From: Nocardia lijiangensis NBRC 108240
Lineage (GTDB): Bacteria > Actinomycetota > Actinomycetes > Mycobacteriales > Mycobacteriaceae
Reading direction: 5' to 3'
Assembly: GCF_001613045.1 (NCBI RefSeq)
Contig: NZ_BDBP01000001.1
Location: forward strand, 124,001 to 188,000
DNA: 64,000 bases
Part shown: positions 12,053 to 21,170 of the stretch, piece by piece
Layout of the letters: every line of letters begins with the position of its first letter
How positions within the stretch are numbered: the stretch's first letter is position 1
Notes under the pieces: generated by a model
Seen by the model: the letters and a program-made list of their open reading frames with translations, nothing else
Databases searched by the model: none
Told to the model about the DNA's origin: nothing
Position numbers and translations under genes: made by a program

Positions 12053-12876
12053 CGTCCCCCGTCGAGGGCCGCGGCAGCGCCCTGTAGTCGGTCCAGATAT
12101 CGCGTGTTGATGGTGTCCAGGCCGAGCAGCGCGACGAAGTCGGCGACAGCGAAGTCGGGATCGTGTGCCGGTTCGCCGCAGATCTCCGCGCCGAGCCGCA
12201 GGTAGCCGCGCAGCAGCGGGGGCAGCTTGGGGCGCGAGGGCGGGGTGAGCTCGTCGAGCGTCTTGCCGTCGACGACCACCGGACGGTGCGGGTGCACCCG
12301 CCGCTCCGGGTCGGAGGCGTGCCTGCCGAGCAGCATGTCCCGCACGCCGCGCACGTTCACGCCCGCCGGATCCTGCGGGGTGTCCTGCATCGGCACCGAC
12401 ACGCAGCCCATCACCCACTCGTATCCGGTGAGCTGGATGTAGTGCAGGATGCCCGCCCACATCAGGGTGAGCACCGAACCGTTGCGGTGATCGGGGACCA
12501 CGCAGGCCCGGCCCATCTCGACGATCCGCTGCCCCTCGGGGTCCAGCTGGGCGAGGTCGAATTCGGTGGCCGTGTAGTACCCGCCCGCCGCGGCGACCTT
12601 GTCCGGCGGCAGCATCCGGTAGCAGCCGACGAACTGCTCGGTGACGTCGTCACGAACCAGCAGGTGATCGCAGTGTTCGTCGAAGCGATCGGCGTCGAGT
12701 CCGGTGCCGTTGTCGGGGATGTGAAAGCCGGGCTCGTTGGCGAACACGCCGTAGCGCAGCCGCTGCGCCGCCTCCCGATGGTCGGCGTCGGACGAGACGA
12801 CCAGCGAATAGCGCGACCGTTCCACCCCCGAGTCCGTCGGTCGAGCCGGGGCTGTCAGCACGGACGAAATAGTCAT
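12049..12876 (-). CDS. GNAT-type N-acyltransferase, OlsB/hemolysin-like
   Basis: A 275-residue member of the Acetyltransf_5 group that includes OlsB, which joins a 3-hydroxyacyl chain from acyl-ACP to the alpha-amine of ornithine. Typical features are EAAQRLRYGVFANE near residue 35, DEHCDHLLVRD, GCYRMLPP, and RACVVPDHRNGSVLTLMW, the acyl-donor binding region. It matches Rv3027c by position. The stop overlaps the start of the PlsC-like gene. Upstream, 230 bp separate it from the terminator of ndh, leaving room for its promoter. Ornithine as substrate is inferred from the pairing, not seen. Confidence 0.75.
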   Translation of the reverse strand: MTISSVLTAPARPTDSGVERSRYSLVVSSDADHREAAQRLRYGVFANEPGFHIPDNGTGLDADRFDEHCDHLLVRDDVTEQFVGCYRMLPPDKVAAAGGYYTATEFDLAQLDPEGQRIVEMGRACVVPDHRNGSVLTLMWAGILHYIQLTGYEWVMGCVSVPMQDTPQDPAGVNVRGVRDMLLGRHASDPERRVHPHRPVVVDGKTLDELTPPSRPKLPPLLRGYLRLGAEICGEPAHDPDFAVADFVALLGLDTINTRYLDRLQGAAAALDGGR

Positions 12877-13060
12877 ATCCGTGATGAAGCCAGTCCGACA
12901 CTGCGCCGGGGCAACCTCGAAGTTGCGTGCCGATGCAGGCTAGGTTAACGAGACGCCGGTCACACCCAACGTTCACCGACCCGATGCGCACCGTTAGCAT
13001 CAACGCGTCGTGGAGTCGCCTTTCCCCTGCTCAATCAACGTTTCATCGCCTAGAAACGGC

Positions 13061-13092
13061 AATCGCACCGATGCGCGGGCATCGGTGCGATT
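13061..13092. terminator. Hairpin terminator downstream of ndh
   Basis: A perfect 14-bp stem (AATCGCACCGATGC and its complement) with a GCGG loop, lying 14 bases past the ndh stop on the minus strand. The flanking bases read TTGCCGTTTC in the ndh direction, so it is a plausible intrinsic terminator though without a long U run. Confidence 0.7.
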
Positions 13093-13105
13093 CGTTCGGG
13101 TGCGC

Positions 13106-14377
13106 TCAGGCGGCGACGCGTTCCGGTACGCGGTCCCGCGTCGTTGCCGGTTCCACCTCGTCGAAACCGGGGCGTCCGGTGCCGATGAAGGCGACCAGCC
13201 ACGAGGCCACCGCGGCGAAGCGGTTGCGGAAGCCCACCAGGTACAGCAGGTGCACCGCGAGCCACATGACCCAGGCGATCACGCCACGGAAGGTGATCTT
13301 CTCGTTGAGCTTCACCACCGCGCTGAACCGGCTGATCACCGCCATGCTGCCCTTGTCCCAGTACTTGAACGGGGTACCGGGTCGCTTCTTGCGGCGGATG
13401 ATGTCGGCGGCGTGCCTGCCCTCCTGCATGGCCACCGGCGACTGGCCGGGGTAGCCGTTGAGCGAGGTCATGTCGCCGATCGCGTAGATGTCGGCGTAGC
13501 CGGCAACGGTGAGATCCGGGTTGATCAGCAGCCGTCCGGCGCGGTCGGTCTCGACGCCGGTGGCCTCGGCCAGGATCTTCGCGAACCCGCCCGCCTGCAC
13601 GCCCGCCGACCAGACCACGGTCTCGGCGGCGATCTTGCGCTCCACGCCCGCCTTGTCCTTGACGGTCACCTTGCCCGGCTCGATGTCGGTGACGAAGGTG
13701 TCGACGAGCACCTCGACGCCGCTTCCGGTCAACGACTTCTTCGCGTACTCCGAGAGCCCACCGCCGAAGGGCGGCAACACCTCTCCGGCACCCTCCACCA
13801 GGCTGACCGAAACCTCCTGGTGGTAGTACCTTTTCGCGAGTTCTTTGAGCTGACCGGCGACTTCCACGCCTGTCGCGCCTGCGCCGACCACCACGAAGCT
13901 GAGCAGCCTGCGCTTGGTCTCGGCGTCCGCGGTCGCGGCCTCGGCGAAGACCCGTTCGATCTGCGCGCGAAGCAGTTTCGCGTCGTCGATGGTCTTGAGC
14001 GCGAAGGTCTTCTCGGCGAAATCGTCACGGCCGAAATAGGACTGCGAAGCGCCGGTCGCTGCGATCAGCGACCCGTACCGAATCTCTTGGCGCACACCGT
14101 CGGTGACGTAGGTCACGATCGCCCGGTCGGGATCGATGGCGACCACCTTGCCGATGCGTACGTCGGCTTCCTTGTGCCTGCGCAGCACCGACTTGATGGG
14201 CGGCGCGATTTCATGCGATGCCAGCACACCCGTCGCGACCTGGTAGAGCAACGGCTGGAACAGGTGTTCCGGTGTGCTGGAGATCAATACGTAGTTGATT
14301 CCCGACTTGGCAAGTTGCTTGGCGGCGGCCAGCCCCCCGAATCCCGATCCGACGACGACCACATCTGCGTGTTCCAT
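13106..14377 (-). CDS. ndh: Type II NADH dehydrogenase (NDH-2)
   Basis: A 423-residue flavoprotein that passes electrons from NADH to menaquinone without pumping protons. Two dinucleotide-binding motifs are clear: VVVGSGFGGLAAA for FAD at the N-terminus and VVVGAGATGVEVAG for NADH in the middle. YADIYAIGDM is the second FAD motif. The C-terminal GVIAWVMWLAVHLLYLVGF is the amphipathic membrane anchor of actinobacterial Ndh. It is divergent from a LysR gene across 112 bp that probably control both. A strong hairpin follows the stop. Confidence 0.92.
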   Translation of the reverse strand: MEHADVVVVGSGFGGLAAAKQLAKSGINYVLISSTPEHLFQPLLYQVATGVLASHEIAPPIKSVLRRHKEADVRIGKVVAIDPDRAIVTYVTDGVRQEIRYGSLIAATGASQSYFGRDDFAEKTFALKTIDDAKLLRAQIERVFAEAATADAETKRRLLSFVVVGAGATGVEVAGQLKELAKRYYHQEVSVSLVEGAGEVLPPFGGGLSEYAKKSLTGSGVEVLVDTFVTDIEPGKVTVKDKAGVERKIAAETVVWSAGVQAGGFAKILAEATGVETDRAGRLLINPDLTVAGYADIYAIGDMTSLNGYPGQSPVAMQEGRHAADIIRRKKRPGTPFKYWDKGSMAVISRFSAVVKLNEKITFRGVIAWVMWLAVHLLYLVGFRNRFAAVASWLVAFIGTGRPGFDEVEPATTRDRVPERVAA

Positions 14378-14441
14378 GACAGCCTCCTTCTCTCATTAGC
14401 AACCGTTATCGGGAACGCAGATATTTCAGGCGTTGAGGCGC

Positions 14442-14461
14442 ATAATGAAGATGACTCTTAT
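14442..14461. promoter_or_regulatory. AT-rich dyad between ndh and lysR
   Basis: ATAA and TTAT half-sites 12 bases apart form a loose dyad in the 112-bp gap between divergent genes, about 28 bases before the lysR GTG. LysR proteins commonly bind such T-N11-A-like dyads at divergent promoters. The arms are short and imperfect, so this is tentative. Confidence 0.3.
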
Positions 14462-14489
14462 CTGGATCGCTCATGAATAGGAGCTTGTC

Positions 14490-15347
14490 GTGGAGCTTCG
14501 CCAGCTGGCATACTTCGTCGCGGTCTGCGAGGAACTGAGCTTCAGCAGGGCCGCCACTCGGTGCTTCATCTCGCAATCGGCGATCAGTCACCAGATCGCC
14601 CGGCTCGAACGGGACTTGGGCGTGCCGCTGTTCGAGCGCTCTACCAGGGCCGTCGTCCCCACCGACGCGACCACACGGCTACTTCCGCTTGCGAAACAAA
14701 TGCTGAGCCTGGAATCCGCTATCCGCGCCGCGGTCCGCGCCTCCGGCCCGCGAATCCGGTTGGCGGCCAACATGTCCTTCGCGAGCCGCTCGCTGTCCGC
14801 CATCGCCGCCGCGCGCGCCGCGCACCCCGACGCGGAAATCGAATTCGTGATCAAGCCCTTCCGCCAACGCATCACGGCCGTCGCGGACGGCGACTGCGAT
14901 CTCGCGCTGATCCGCGGGCGCGTCGACCAGCCCGGCCTGATGGTGGAACAACTCTGGGTCGAAGACCTCGTGATCGCCACCACCAGCGGGCATCCGCTGG
15001 CCACCCGCGACACCGTCACCCTCAACGACCTCAGCCCCTACCCCCTGCTGCTGCCGCCCGAGCAGGAACAGGTGCTGCTGCACAACATCATTCGCAGCGC
15101 CTTCGCGGATCTGCCCGTCGGCCCCACCTTCGGCCCGCCGATCCCGCCCGACCACACCGCCACCATGGAACTGATCAACCGCCCCGAGGCGTGGACCGTC
15201 CTCTACGCCCAGAGCCCCACCGAAGGACTCGTCGTCCTGCAACTCGCCGAACACCGCCTGCGCATCCCGGTCTCGGCCGTCCTCCGCGACGACTCCCGCC
15301 GCTCCCCCATCCTCAGCACCCTCCTCGCCACCCTGCAGCGCAGCTGA
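14490..15347 (+). CDS. LysR-family transcriptional regulator
   Basis: A 285-residue LysR regulator. The N-terminal winged helix reads LRQLAYFVAVCEELSFSRAA then ISQSAISHQIARLERDLG, with LFERSTRAVVPT closing the domain. The rest is the effector-binding fold with ITAVADGDCDLALIRG in the hinge region. GTG start at 14490 follows AGGAG by six bases. It is divergent from ndh, which it may control; the effector is unknown. A stem (15362-15412) follows the stop. Confidence 0.9.
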   Translation: MELRQLAYFVAVCEELSFSRAATRCFISQSAISHQIARLERDLGVPLFERSTRAVVPTDATTRLLPLAKQMLSLESAIRAAVRASGPRIRLAANMSFASRSLSAIAAARAAHPDAEIEFVIKPFRQRITAVADGDCDLALIRGRVDQPGLMVEQLWVEDLVIATTSGHPLATRDTVTLNDLSPYPLLLPPEQEQVLLHNIIRSAFADLPVGPTFGPPIPPDHTATMELINRPEAWTVLYAQSPTEGLVVLQLAEHRLRIPVSAVLRDDSRRSPILSTLLATLQRS

Positions 15348-15361
15348 GGCACCAACAAAAA

Positions 15362-15412
15362 GACCTCGCCAAACCTGCTGCTACACAACGCAACAACAGA
15401 TCTGGCGAGGTC
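15362..15412 (+). terminator. Possible terminator after lysR
   Basis: Inverted arms GACCTCGCCA and TGGCGAGGTC (10 bp each) are separated by a 31-base loop, 14 bases after the lysR stop. The long loop and lack of a U run make it weak, but its place before the convergent etfA end fits. Confidence 0.4.
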
Positions 15413-15522
15413 CGGGTAACTCACCGGGTACGGGCTTAGCCCGCTACTGTCCAACGCAGGACGGCAGCGGAACCCAGCCCCGCACCCAAAGCAGCCGCCT
15501 TAGGCGCGGAGAGGCGGACTAG

Positions 15523-16479
15523 CTAGCCCTTGTGGGTCTTGACCGCTTCGGTGAGCTGCGGGGCGACGTTGAACAGGTCGCCCACGATGCCGTAGTCCGC
15601 GATCTCGAAGATCGGGGCCTCTTCGTCCTTGTTGACCGCGACGATGGTCTTCGAGGTCTGCATACCGGCGCGGTGCTGGATGGCGCCGGAGATGCCGAGG
15701 GCGATGTACAGCTGCGGGGAGACCGTCTTACCGGTCTGACCGACCTGGAACTGGCCCGGGTAGTAGCCCGAGTCGACGGCGGCACGCGAAGCGCCGACGG
15801 CCGCGCCGAGCGAGTCGGCCAGCGCCTCGACGACCGCGAAGTTGTCGGCCGAGCCGACACCGCGACCACCGGAGACGACGATGTTCGCCTCGGTGAGCTC
15901 CGGACGGTCACCGGCGACGACCGGCTCGCGCGAGGTCACCTTGACGACGCCCTCTTCCTGCGCGGGGACCTCGACGGTCACCTTCTCGCCCGCACCCGCC
16001 TGCGCGACGGCCTCGACCGCACCCGGGCGGACCGAGATGACCGGCACGTCGCCGGTCGCCTTGGCGTCGACGGTGAAGGCGCCACCGAAGATGGAGTGGA
16101 CGACGGAGCCGTCGGCGTTCAGGCCGATGACGTCCACCAGCAGGCCGGAGCCGATGCGGGCGGCGAGGCGACCCGACACCTCCTTGCCCTCGGCGGAGGC
16201 GGCGACGATCACGGCGGCCGGGGACACCGACTCCACCAGACCGGCCAGCACGTCGACCTTCGGGGTCACCAGGAAGTTCTCCACATCGTCGGACTCGGCG
16301 ATGTAGATCTTCTCGGCGCCCGCGGCGGCCAGCGCGTCGGCCAGCTTCTCGCCGGTACCCGCGGCGCCGAGCACGACGGCGGCCGGGGTGCCCAGGGTGC
16401 GGGCGGCGGTGAGCAGTTCGGTGCTGACCTTCTTGATCGCACCGTCGGCGTGCTCGACGAGCACAAGTACTTCAGCCAT
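15523..16479 (-). CDS. etfA: Electron transfer flavoprotein subunit alpha
   Basis: The FAD-carrying subunit of ETF, which takes electrons from acyl-CoA dehydrogenases and hands them to the ETF:quinone oxidoreductase. The C-terminal FAD domain is unmistakable: [44 protein letters not shown] and [10 protein letters not shown]. Length 318 is normal. It follows etfB by 38 bases on the same strand, as in Rv3028c/Rv3029c, and the two form an operon. The start ATG gives the usual [10 protein letters not shown] opening. Confidence 0.96.
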   Translation of the reverse strand: MAEVLVLVEHADGAIKKVSTELLTAARTLGTPAAVVLGAAGTGEKLADALAAAGAEKIYIAESDDVENFLVTPKVDVLAGLVESVSPAAVIVAASAEGKEVSGRLAARIGSGLLVDVIGLNADGSVVHSIFGGAFTVDAKATGDVPVISVRPGAVEAVAQAGAGEKVTVEVPAQEEGVVKVTSREPVVAGDRPELTEANIVVSGGRGVGSADNFAVVEALADSLGAAVGASRAAVDSGYYPGQFQVGQTGKTVSPQLYIALGISGAIQHRAGMQTSKTIVAVNKDEEAPIFEIADYGIVGDLFNVAPQLTEAVKTHKG

Positions 16480-16517
16480 TTGTGTTCTCTCCTAGGAAGT
16501 CTCGTCAGCCGGGCGGA

Positions 16518-17303
16518 TCAGATGATCTTCTGACCGATGAGGTACTGGGCGATCTTGCTGCCGCCGTCGCCCTCGTCCGCGATCTTCTCGCCCGCGGTGC
16601 GAGCAGGCTTCGGGGTGGACGCGGTGACGGTGGTGCCCGCGTTCGCGACACCCACGGTCGACGGGTCGACGCCCAGATCGGCCAGCGTGAAGACCTGAAC
16701 TTCCTTCTTCTTGGCCGCCATGATGCCCTTGAAGGACGGGAAGCGCGGCTCGTTGATCTTCTCGGTGACCGAGACGATGGCGGGGAGGGTGGCCTCCAGC
16801 TTGAAGACGCCTTCGTCGGTCTCGCGCTCGCCGGTGATCTTGTCGCCGTCGACGGTCAGCTTGCGCAGGTGGGTCAGCTGCGGCAGGCCAAGGTACTCCG
16901 CGATGATCGCGGGCACCGCGCCTGCGCGGCCGTCGGTCGCCTCGTTACCGGCGATGACCAGCTCGACACCCTCGACCTGGCCGAGCGCGCTGGCCAGCAC
17001 CCACGCGGTCTGCACGGCGTCGGAGCCGTGGATCGCCGGGTCGTTGATGTGGATGGCCTTGTCGGCGCCCATGGACAGCGCCTTGCGGATGGCCTCGTTG
17101 GCACGGTCCGGACCGGCGGCCAGCACGGTGACCTCACCGCCCTGGGCCTCCTTGATCAGCAGCGCCTCTTCGACGGCGCGCTCGTTGATCTCGTCGAGGA
17201 CGGCGTCCGCGGCCTCGCGGTCCAAGGTGTAGTCACCATCGGAAAGCTTGCGCTCGGACCAGGTGTCGGGAACCTGCTTGATGAGTACGACGATGTTCGG
17301 CAT
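16518..17303 (-). CDS. etfB: Electron transfer flavoprotein subunit beta
   Basis: The AMP-binding partner of EtfA. MPNIVVLIKQVPDTW is the standard N-terminus; VIAGNEATDGRAGAVPAIIA carries the subunit signature, and FPSFKGIMAAKKKEV the recognition-loop region that meets dehydrogenase partners. I placed the start at this ATG (261 residues), with GGAGG a dozen bases upstream; the open frame upstream is not conserved. A perfect 24-bp dyad about 100 bases upstream is a candidate operator. Confidence 0.95.
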   Translation of the reverse strand: MPNIVVLIKQVPDTWSERKLSDGDYTLDREAADAVLDEINERAVEEALLIKEAQGGEVTVLAAGPDRANEAIRKALSMGADKAIHINDPAIHGSDAVQTAWVLASALGQVEGVELVIAGNEATDGRAGAVPAIIAEYLGLPQLTHLRKLTVDGDKITGERETDEGVFKLEATLPAIVSVTEKINEPRFPSFKGIMAAKKKEVQVFTLADLGVDPSTVGVANAGTTVTASTPKPARTAGEKIADEGDGGSKIAQYLIGQKII

Positions 17304-17405
17304 CGGTCTTCGTCGACCTCCTGTTCTGGGGGCGTGTATCTGGCGGTCGCACGAGCTGTGCCGTACGTCCTGTTGAGGTAGCTCAGGGCGTGACACTACC
17401 CTACG

Positions 17406-17429
17406 CTAAGTTACTCATGGGTAACTTAG
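17406..17429. promoter_or_regulatory. Perfect 9-bp inverted repeat operator between etfB and the methyltransferase gene
   Basis: CTAAGTTAC and GTAACTTAG flank TCATGG. The site is AT-rich in a G+C-rich gap between divergent operons. The TTAC-N6-GTAA core resembles operators of TetR regulators of acyl-CoA metabolism in actinomycetes, which suits the ETF genes. The cognate regulator is not identified. Confidence 0.6.
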
Positions 17430-17496
17430 TGGCTTCTCTCTCACTACACCGGTCCGGGCGATATCGTGCGCGACCCTTACCAGTAACGTCGGTGTG

Positions 17497-18306
17497 ATGA
17501 GCGAGGCTGTGATCCCTGCCGCAGTGGGCGACCCGAGGGTCATAACTACGGAAAATGCCGGTGCCGTCGAACCGCTTCCACTGACCGGAGAGCGCACCGT
17601 ACCCGGCATCGCCGAGGAGAACTACTGGTTTCGCAGGCACGAGATCGCCTACACCCGGCTGCTCGACCGGTGCACCGGAAAGACCGTGCTGGAGGCCGGT
17701 TCCGGCGAAGGCTACGGCGCCGACATGATCGCGGGCGTGGCCACCAAGGTGATCGGCCTCGACTACGACGCGAGCGCGGTCGCGCACGTGCGGGCGCGCT
17801 ACCCGCGCGTGGAGATGATCCAGGGCAACCTCGCCGCCCTGCCGCTCGACGACGACGCGGTCGACGTCGTGGTGAATTTCCAAGTCATCGAGCACCTTTG
17901 GGATCAGAGCCAGTTCCTGCGGGAATGCCTGCGCGTGCTGCGGCCCGGCGGCGAGCTGCTGATCAGCACGCCCAACCGGATCACCTTCTCGCCCGGCCGC
18001 GACACCCCGCTCAATCCGTTCCACACCCGTGAGCTGAACGCCGACGAGCTCACCGAGCTGCTGGTCGACGCCGGTTTCGAGGTCGCGCTGATGACCGGCG
18101 TGCATCACGGAGCGACGCTGAAAGCGTTGGACGCCAAGCACGGTGGCTCGTTCATCGATGCGCAGATCGAGCGGGCACTGGCCGGCGAGCCGTGGCCCGC
18201 CGAGCTCACCGCCGACGTCGCTGCGGTGTCCATCGACGACTTCGACCTGATCACCGAAGACATCGACGCCAGCCTCGATCTCGTGGCCATCGCGGTGAAA
18301 CCTTGA
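17497..18306 (+). CDS. Class I SAM-dependent methyltransferase (Rv3030-like)
   Basis: A 269-residue methyltransferase. VLEAGSGEGYGADMI is the SAM-binding motif I, GLDYDASAV motif II, and VVNFQVIEHLWDQ the motif holding the adenine loop. PFHTRELNADELTELL is typical of sugar or lipid O-methyltransferases. It heads the run with the GH57 and GT4 genes exactly as Rv3030-Rv3032, so a role in methylating an intracellular 6-O-methylglucose lipopolysaccharide is likely (inference from synteny). The stop overlaps a TTG start of the next gene. Confidence 0.85.
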   Translation: MSEAVIPAAVGDPRVITTENAGAVEPLPLTGERTVPGIAEENYWFRRHEIAYTRLLDRCTGKTVLEAGSGEGYGADMIAGVATKVIGLDYDASAVAHVRARYPRVEMIQGNLAALPLDDDAVDVVVNFQVIEHLWDQSQFLRECLRVLRPGGELLISTPNRITFSPGRDTPLNPFHTRELNADELTELLVDAGFEVALMTGVHHGATLKALDAKHGGSFIDAQIERALAGEPWPAELTADVAAVSIDDFDLITEDIDASLDLVAIAVKP

Positions 18307-19883
18307 CCGACAACGCGGTACCCGGCCAGTTCACCCTGGTCCTGCACTCCCACTTGCCCTGGCTGGCCCACCACGGCCGCTGGCCGGTCGGCGAGGAATG
18401 GCTCTACCAGTCCTGGGCCGCCTCCTATCTGCCCGTCGTCGAGGTGCTGAGAACCCTTGCGGCGGAAGGACGTTCACATCTGCTGAGCCTGGGCATCACC
18501 CCGGTGCTCGCGGCCCAGCTGGACGACCCGCACTGCCTGGCGGGCATGCACCACTGGCTCGGCAACTGGCAGCTGCGCGCCGACGAGGCCGCCATGGCGG
18601 GCAACACCGCACTCGGCAGGCACGAACACCGGCTCGCCGCCGCGGCGCTCACCGAGTTCGAGCAGCGCTGGCGGCACGGCGCCGCGCCGGTCTGGCGCGA
18701 ACTGGTCGACGCGCAGACCATCGAGCTGCTCGGCGGTCCGCTGGCGCACCCGTTCCAACCGCTACTCGACCCGCGACTACGCGCCTTCCAGCTGCGCGAG
18801 GGCCTCGCCGACGCCCAGCGGCGCTGGGGCCACACCCCGACCGGCATCTGGGCGCCGGAGTGCGGTTACACCCCGGGCATGGAACTCGGCTACGCCGCCG
18901 CCGGTGTGACGCATTTCATGGTCGACGGTCCCGCGCTGCGCGGCGACAGCAGCCTCGGACGCCCGGTGCGGGACTCCGACGTGGTGGCGTTCGGGCGCGA
19001 CCTCCAGGTGAGCTACCGGGTCTGGTCACCCAAGTCCGGATATCCCGGCCAAGCCGCGTACCGTGACTTTCATCACTACGACCATGCGACGGGTCTCAAA
19101 CCCGCCCGCGTCACCGGCAAAACGGTGGCCGGGCCCGACAAGGCGCCCTACGACCCGGAGCTGGCGTCCGCGGCGGTGGTCCGCGACGTCGACGACTTCG
19201 TGCAGACGGTGCGCGAGCGGCTGGTCGCCGAATCCGAACGCATCGGTCGTCCGGCCCTCGTCGTGGCCGCCTTCGACACCGAGCTGTTCGGGCACTGGTG
19301 GCACGAGGGCCCGCAGTGGCTGGCCCAGGTGCTGCGCGCGCTGCCGGAGGCGGGCGTCACCGTCGGCACCCTGGCCGACGCGCGGGAACGCGGATTCGTC
19401 GGTGAGCCCGTGCAGTTGACCGACTCGTCCTGGGGATCCGGCAAGGACTGGCGAGTCTGGGCCGGTGACCAGGTGCGCGATTTGGTCGAGCTCAACGACG
19501 AGGTCGTGCGGCTGGCGCTGGACACCCTGGACAAGATGCGTGCCGGAACCTCGTTCGCGCTGCGCGATCCGGTCGCGGATCAATTGCTGCGCGAGGCGAT
19601 CCTGACGGTGTCCAGCGACTGGGCGTTCATGGTCAGCAAGGACTCCGCGGCGGGCTACGCGCGGGAGCGGGCCCACCAGCACGCGCACGCCGTGCGGGAA
19701 ATCGCGGCGGCGGTCGGCGCGGGTCAAGTCGCCAAAGCACGGCAGTTGGCGGCAGGATGGTACGCGGCCGACGGATTCTTTCCCGGATTGGATGCGCGAC
19801 GGCTCCCCAGTACCGACCCCACGGGGAATCCGGCCCCGGACGGCCCAGCCGCAGAAGGCCCTGACCGACAAGGCCCTGCCTGA
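18303..19883 (+). CDS. GH57 1,4-alpha-glucan branching enzyme (Rv3031-like)
   Basis: A 526-residue GH57 protein, the same length I know for Rv3031. HSHLPWLAHHG opens the catalytic barrel; WAPECGYTPGME carries the nucleophile glutamate (about 186) and AAFDTELFGHWWHEG the acid/base aspartate (about 325), followed by DUF1957-type helices. The enzyme class cuts alpha-1,4 links and re-joins them as alpha-1,6 branches. I place the start at the TTG at 18303, which overlaps the upstream stop (TTGA) and gives an N-terminus matching the family. With the next gene it likely builds the branched methylglucose lipopolysaccharide or glycogen. Confidence 0.9.
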   Translation: MTDNAVPGQFTLVLHSHLPWLAHHGRWPVGEEWLYQSWAASYLPVVEVLRTLAAEGRSHLLSLGITPVLAAQLDDPHCLAGMHHWLGNWQLRADEAAMAGNTALGRHEHRLAAAALTEFEQRWRHGAAPVWRELVDAQTIELLGGPLAHPFQPLLDPRLRAFQLREGLADAQRRWGHTPTGIWAPECGYTPGMELGYAAAGVTHFMVDGPALRGDSSLGRPVRDSDVVAFGRDLQVSYRVWSPKSGYPGQAAYRDFHHYDHATGLKPARVTGKTVAGPDKAPYDPELASAAVVRDVDDFVQTVRERLVAESERIGRPALVVAAFDTELFGHWWHEGPQWLAQVLRALPEAGVTVGTLADARERGFVGEPVQLTDSSWGSGKDWRVWAGDQVRDLVELNDEVVRLALDTLDKMRAGTSFALRDPVADQLLREAILTVSSDWAFMVSKDSAAGYARERAHQHAHAVREIAAAVGAGQVAKARQLAAGWYAADGFFPGLDARRLPSTDPTGNPAPDGPAAEGPDRQGPA

Positions 19884-19894
19884 GAAGGACTTGC

Positions 19895-21157
19895 ATGAAA
19901 ATCTTGATGGTGTCGTGGGAGTACCCACCGGTTGTGGTCGGTGGGCTGGGTCGCCACGTACATCACCTGGCCACCGAGCTCGCCGCGGCGGGCCATGAGG
20001 TGGTCGTCCTGTCCCGCCGCCCCTCCGGCACCGACTCGGCAACCCACCCGACGCACTCGTTCATCGAGGACGGCGTGCTGGTGGTCGCGGTCGCCGAGGA
20101 TCCGCCGTGCTTCGACTTCGGCGAGGACATGCTGGCGTGGACCCTGGCCATGGGCCACGCGATGGTGCGCGCGGGCGTCGCCCTCGGCAAGCCCGGCATC
20201 GGTGACGGCTGGACGCCCGATGTCGTGCACGCGCACGACTGGCTGGTCGCCCACCCCGGCATCGCCTTGGCCGAGTACTACGACGTGCCGCTGGTCTCGA
20301 CCATCCACGCCACCGAGGCGGGCCGCCACAGCGGCTGGGTCGCGGGCAAGGTCAACAAGCAGGTGCACTCGGTCGAGTGGTGGCTCGCCAACGAGTCCGA
20401 CGCGCTGATCACCTGCTCGACCTCGATGCAGGACGAAGTGGAACGCCTCTACGGTCCCGAGCGCGTCCCGATGACGGTCATCCGCAACGGCATCGACGTG
20501 GGCGCCTGGACCTTCCGGCCGCGTGCCCCCCGCTCCGGGCCGCCCCGGCTGCTCTACGTCGGCAGGCTCGAATACGAGAAGGGCGTGCAGGACGCCATTG
20601 CCGCGCTGCCCCGCATCCGCCGGGCCCACCCCGGCACGACGCTGACCGTCGCGGGCGTCGGCACGCAGTTCGAATGGCTGCGGGAACGGGCCAGGGTGCA
20701 CCGCGTCGCGCGCGCGGTGACGTTCGCGGGCCAGCTCGGCCACCAGGAACTGCTCGGCTGGCTGCACGGCGCCGATGCCATCGTGCTGCCCAGCCGCTAC
20801 GAGCCGTTCGGCATCGTGGCATTGGAGGCGGCCGCCGCGGGCACCCCGCTGATCACCTCCACGGCGGGCGGGCTCGGCGAAGCCGTCATCGACGGCGTCA
20901 CCGGCGCCTCCTTCGAACCCGCCGACGTGGACGGTCTGGTGGAGGCGGTGCGCGCCACGCTGGACGACCCCGTCGCTACCCAGGACCGCGCCTACGCCGC
21001 GCGGGAACGCCTGACCGCGGACTTCGCCTGGGACGTCGTCGCCGCCGAGACCGCGCAGGTGTACTCGGCCGCCAAACGCCGCGTGCGCAACCCGCTCGGC
21101 AGGCCGAGCATCGTGGAACGTCCACTGCCGGAACGGGATCCGAACAACCCGCTCTGA
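19895..21157 (+). CDS. GT4 alpha-glucosyltransferase (Rv3032-like)
   Basis: A 420-residue GT-B glycosyltransferase. MKILMVSWEYPPVVVGGLG is the glycogen-synthase-like N-terminus with the acceptor loop; VHAHDWLVAHPG follows; RLEYEKGVQDAI and the retaining-GT motif PSRYEPFGIVALEAAAAG lie in the donor half, including the EX7E glutamates. It probably extends alpha-1,4-glucan from an activated glucose donor. AAGGAC stands six bases before the ATG. Eleven bases separate it from the branching enzyme, so the three genes from 17497 form one operon. It converges on the propeller lipoprotein gene. Confidence 0.92.
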   Translation: MKILMVSWEYPPVVVGGLGRHVHHLATELAAAGHEVVVLSRRPSGTDSATHPTHSFIEDGVLVVAVAEDPPCFDFGEDMLAWTLAMGHAMVRAGVALGKPGIGDGWTPDVVHAHDWLVAHPGIALAEYYDVPLVSTIHATEAGRHSGWVAGKVNKQVHSVEWWLANESDALITCSTSMQDEVERLYGPERVPMTVIRNGIDVGAWTFRPRAPRSGPPRLLYVGRLEYEKGVQDAIAALPRIRRAHPGTTLTVAGVGTQFEWLRERARVHRVARAVTFAGQLGHQELLGWLHGADAIVLPSRYEPFGIVALEAAAAGTPLITSTAGGLGEAVIDGVTGASFEPADVDGLVEAVRATLDDPVATQDRAYAARERLTADFAWDVVAAETAQVYSAAKRRVRNPLGRPSIVERPLPERDPNNPL

Positions 21158-21170
21158 CAGGGCAGCCGCA

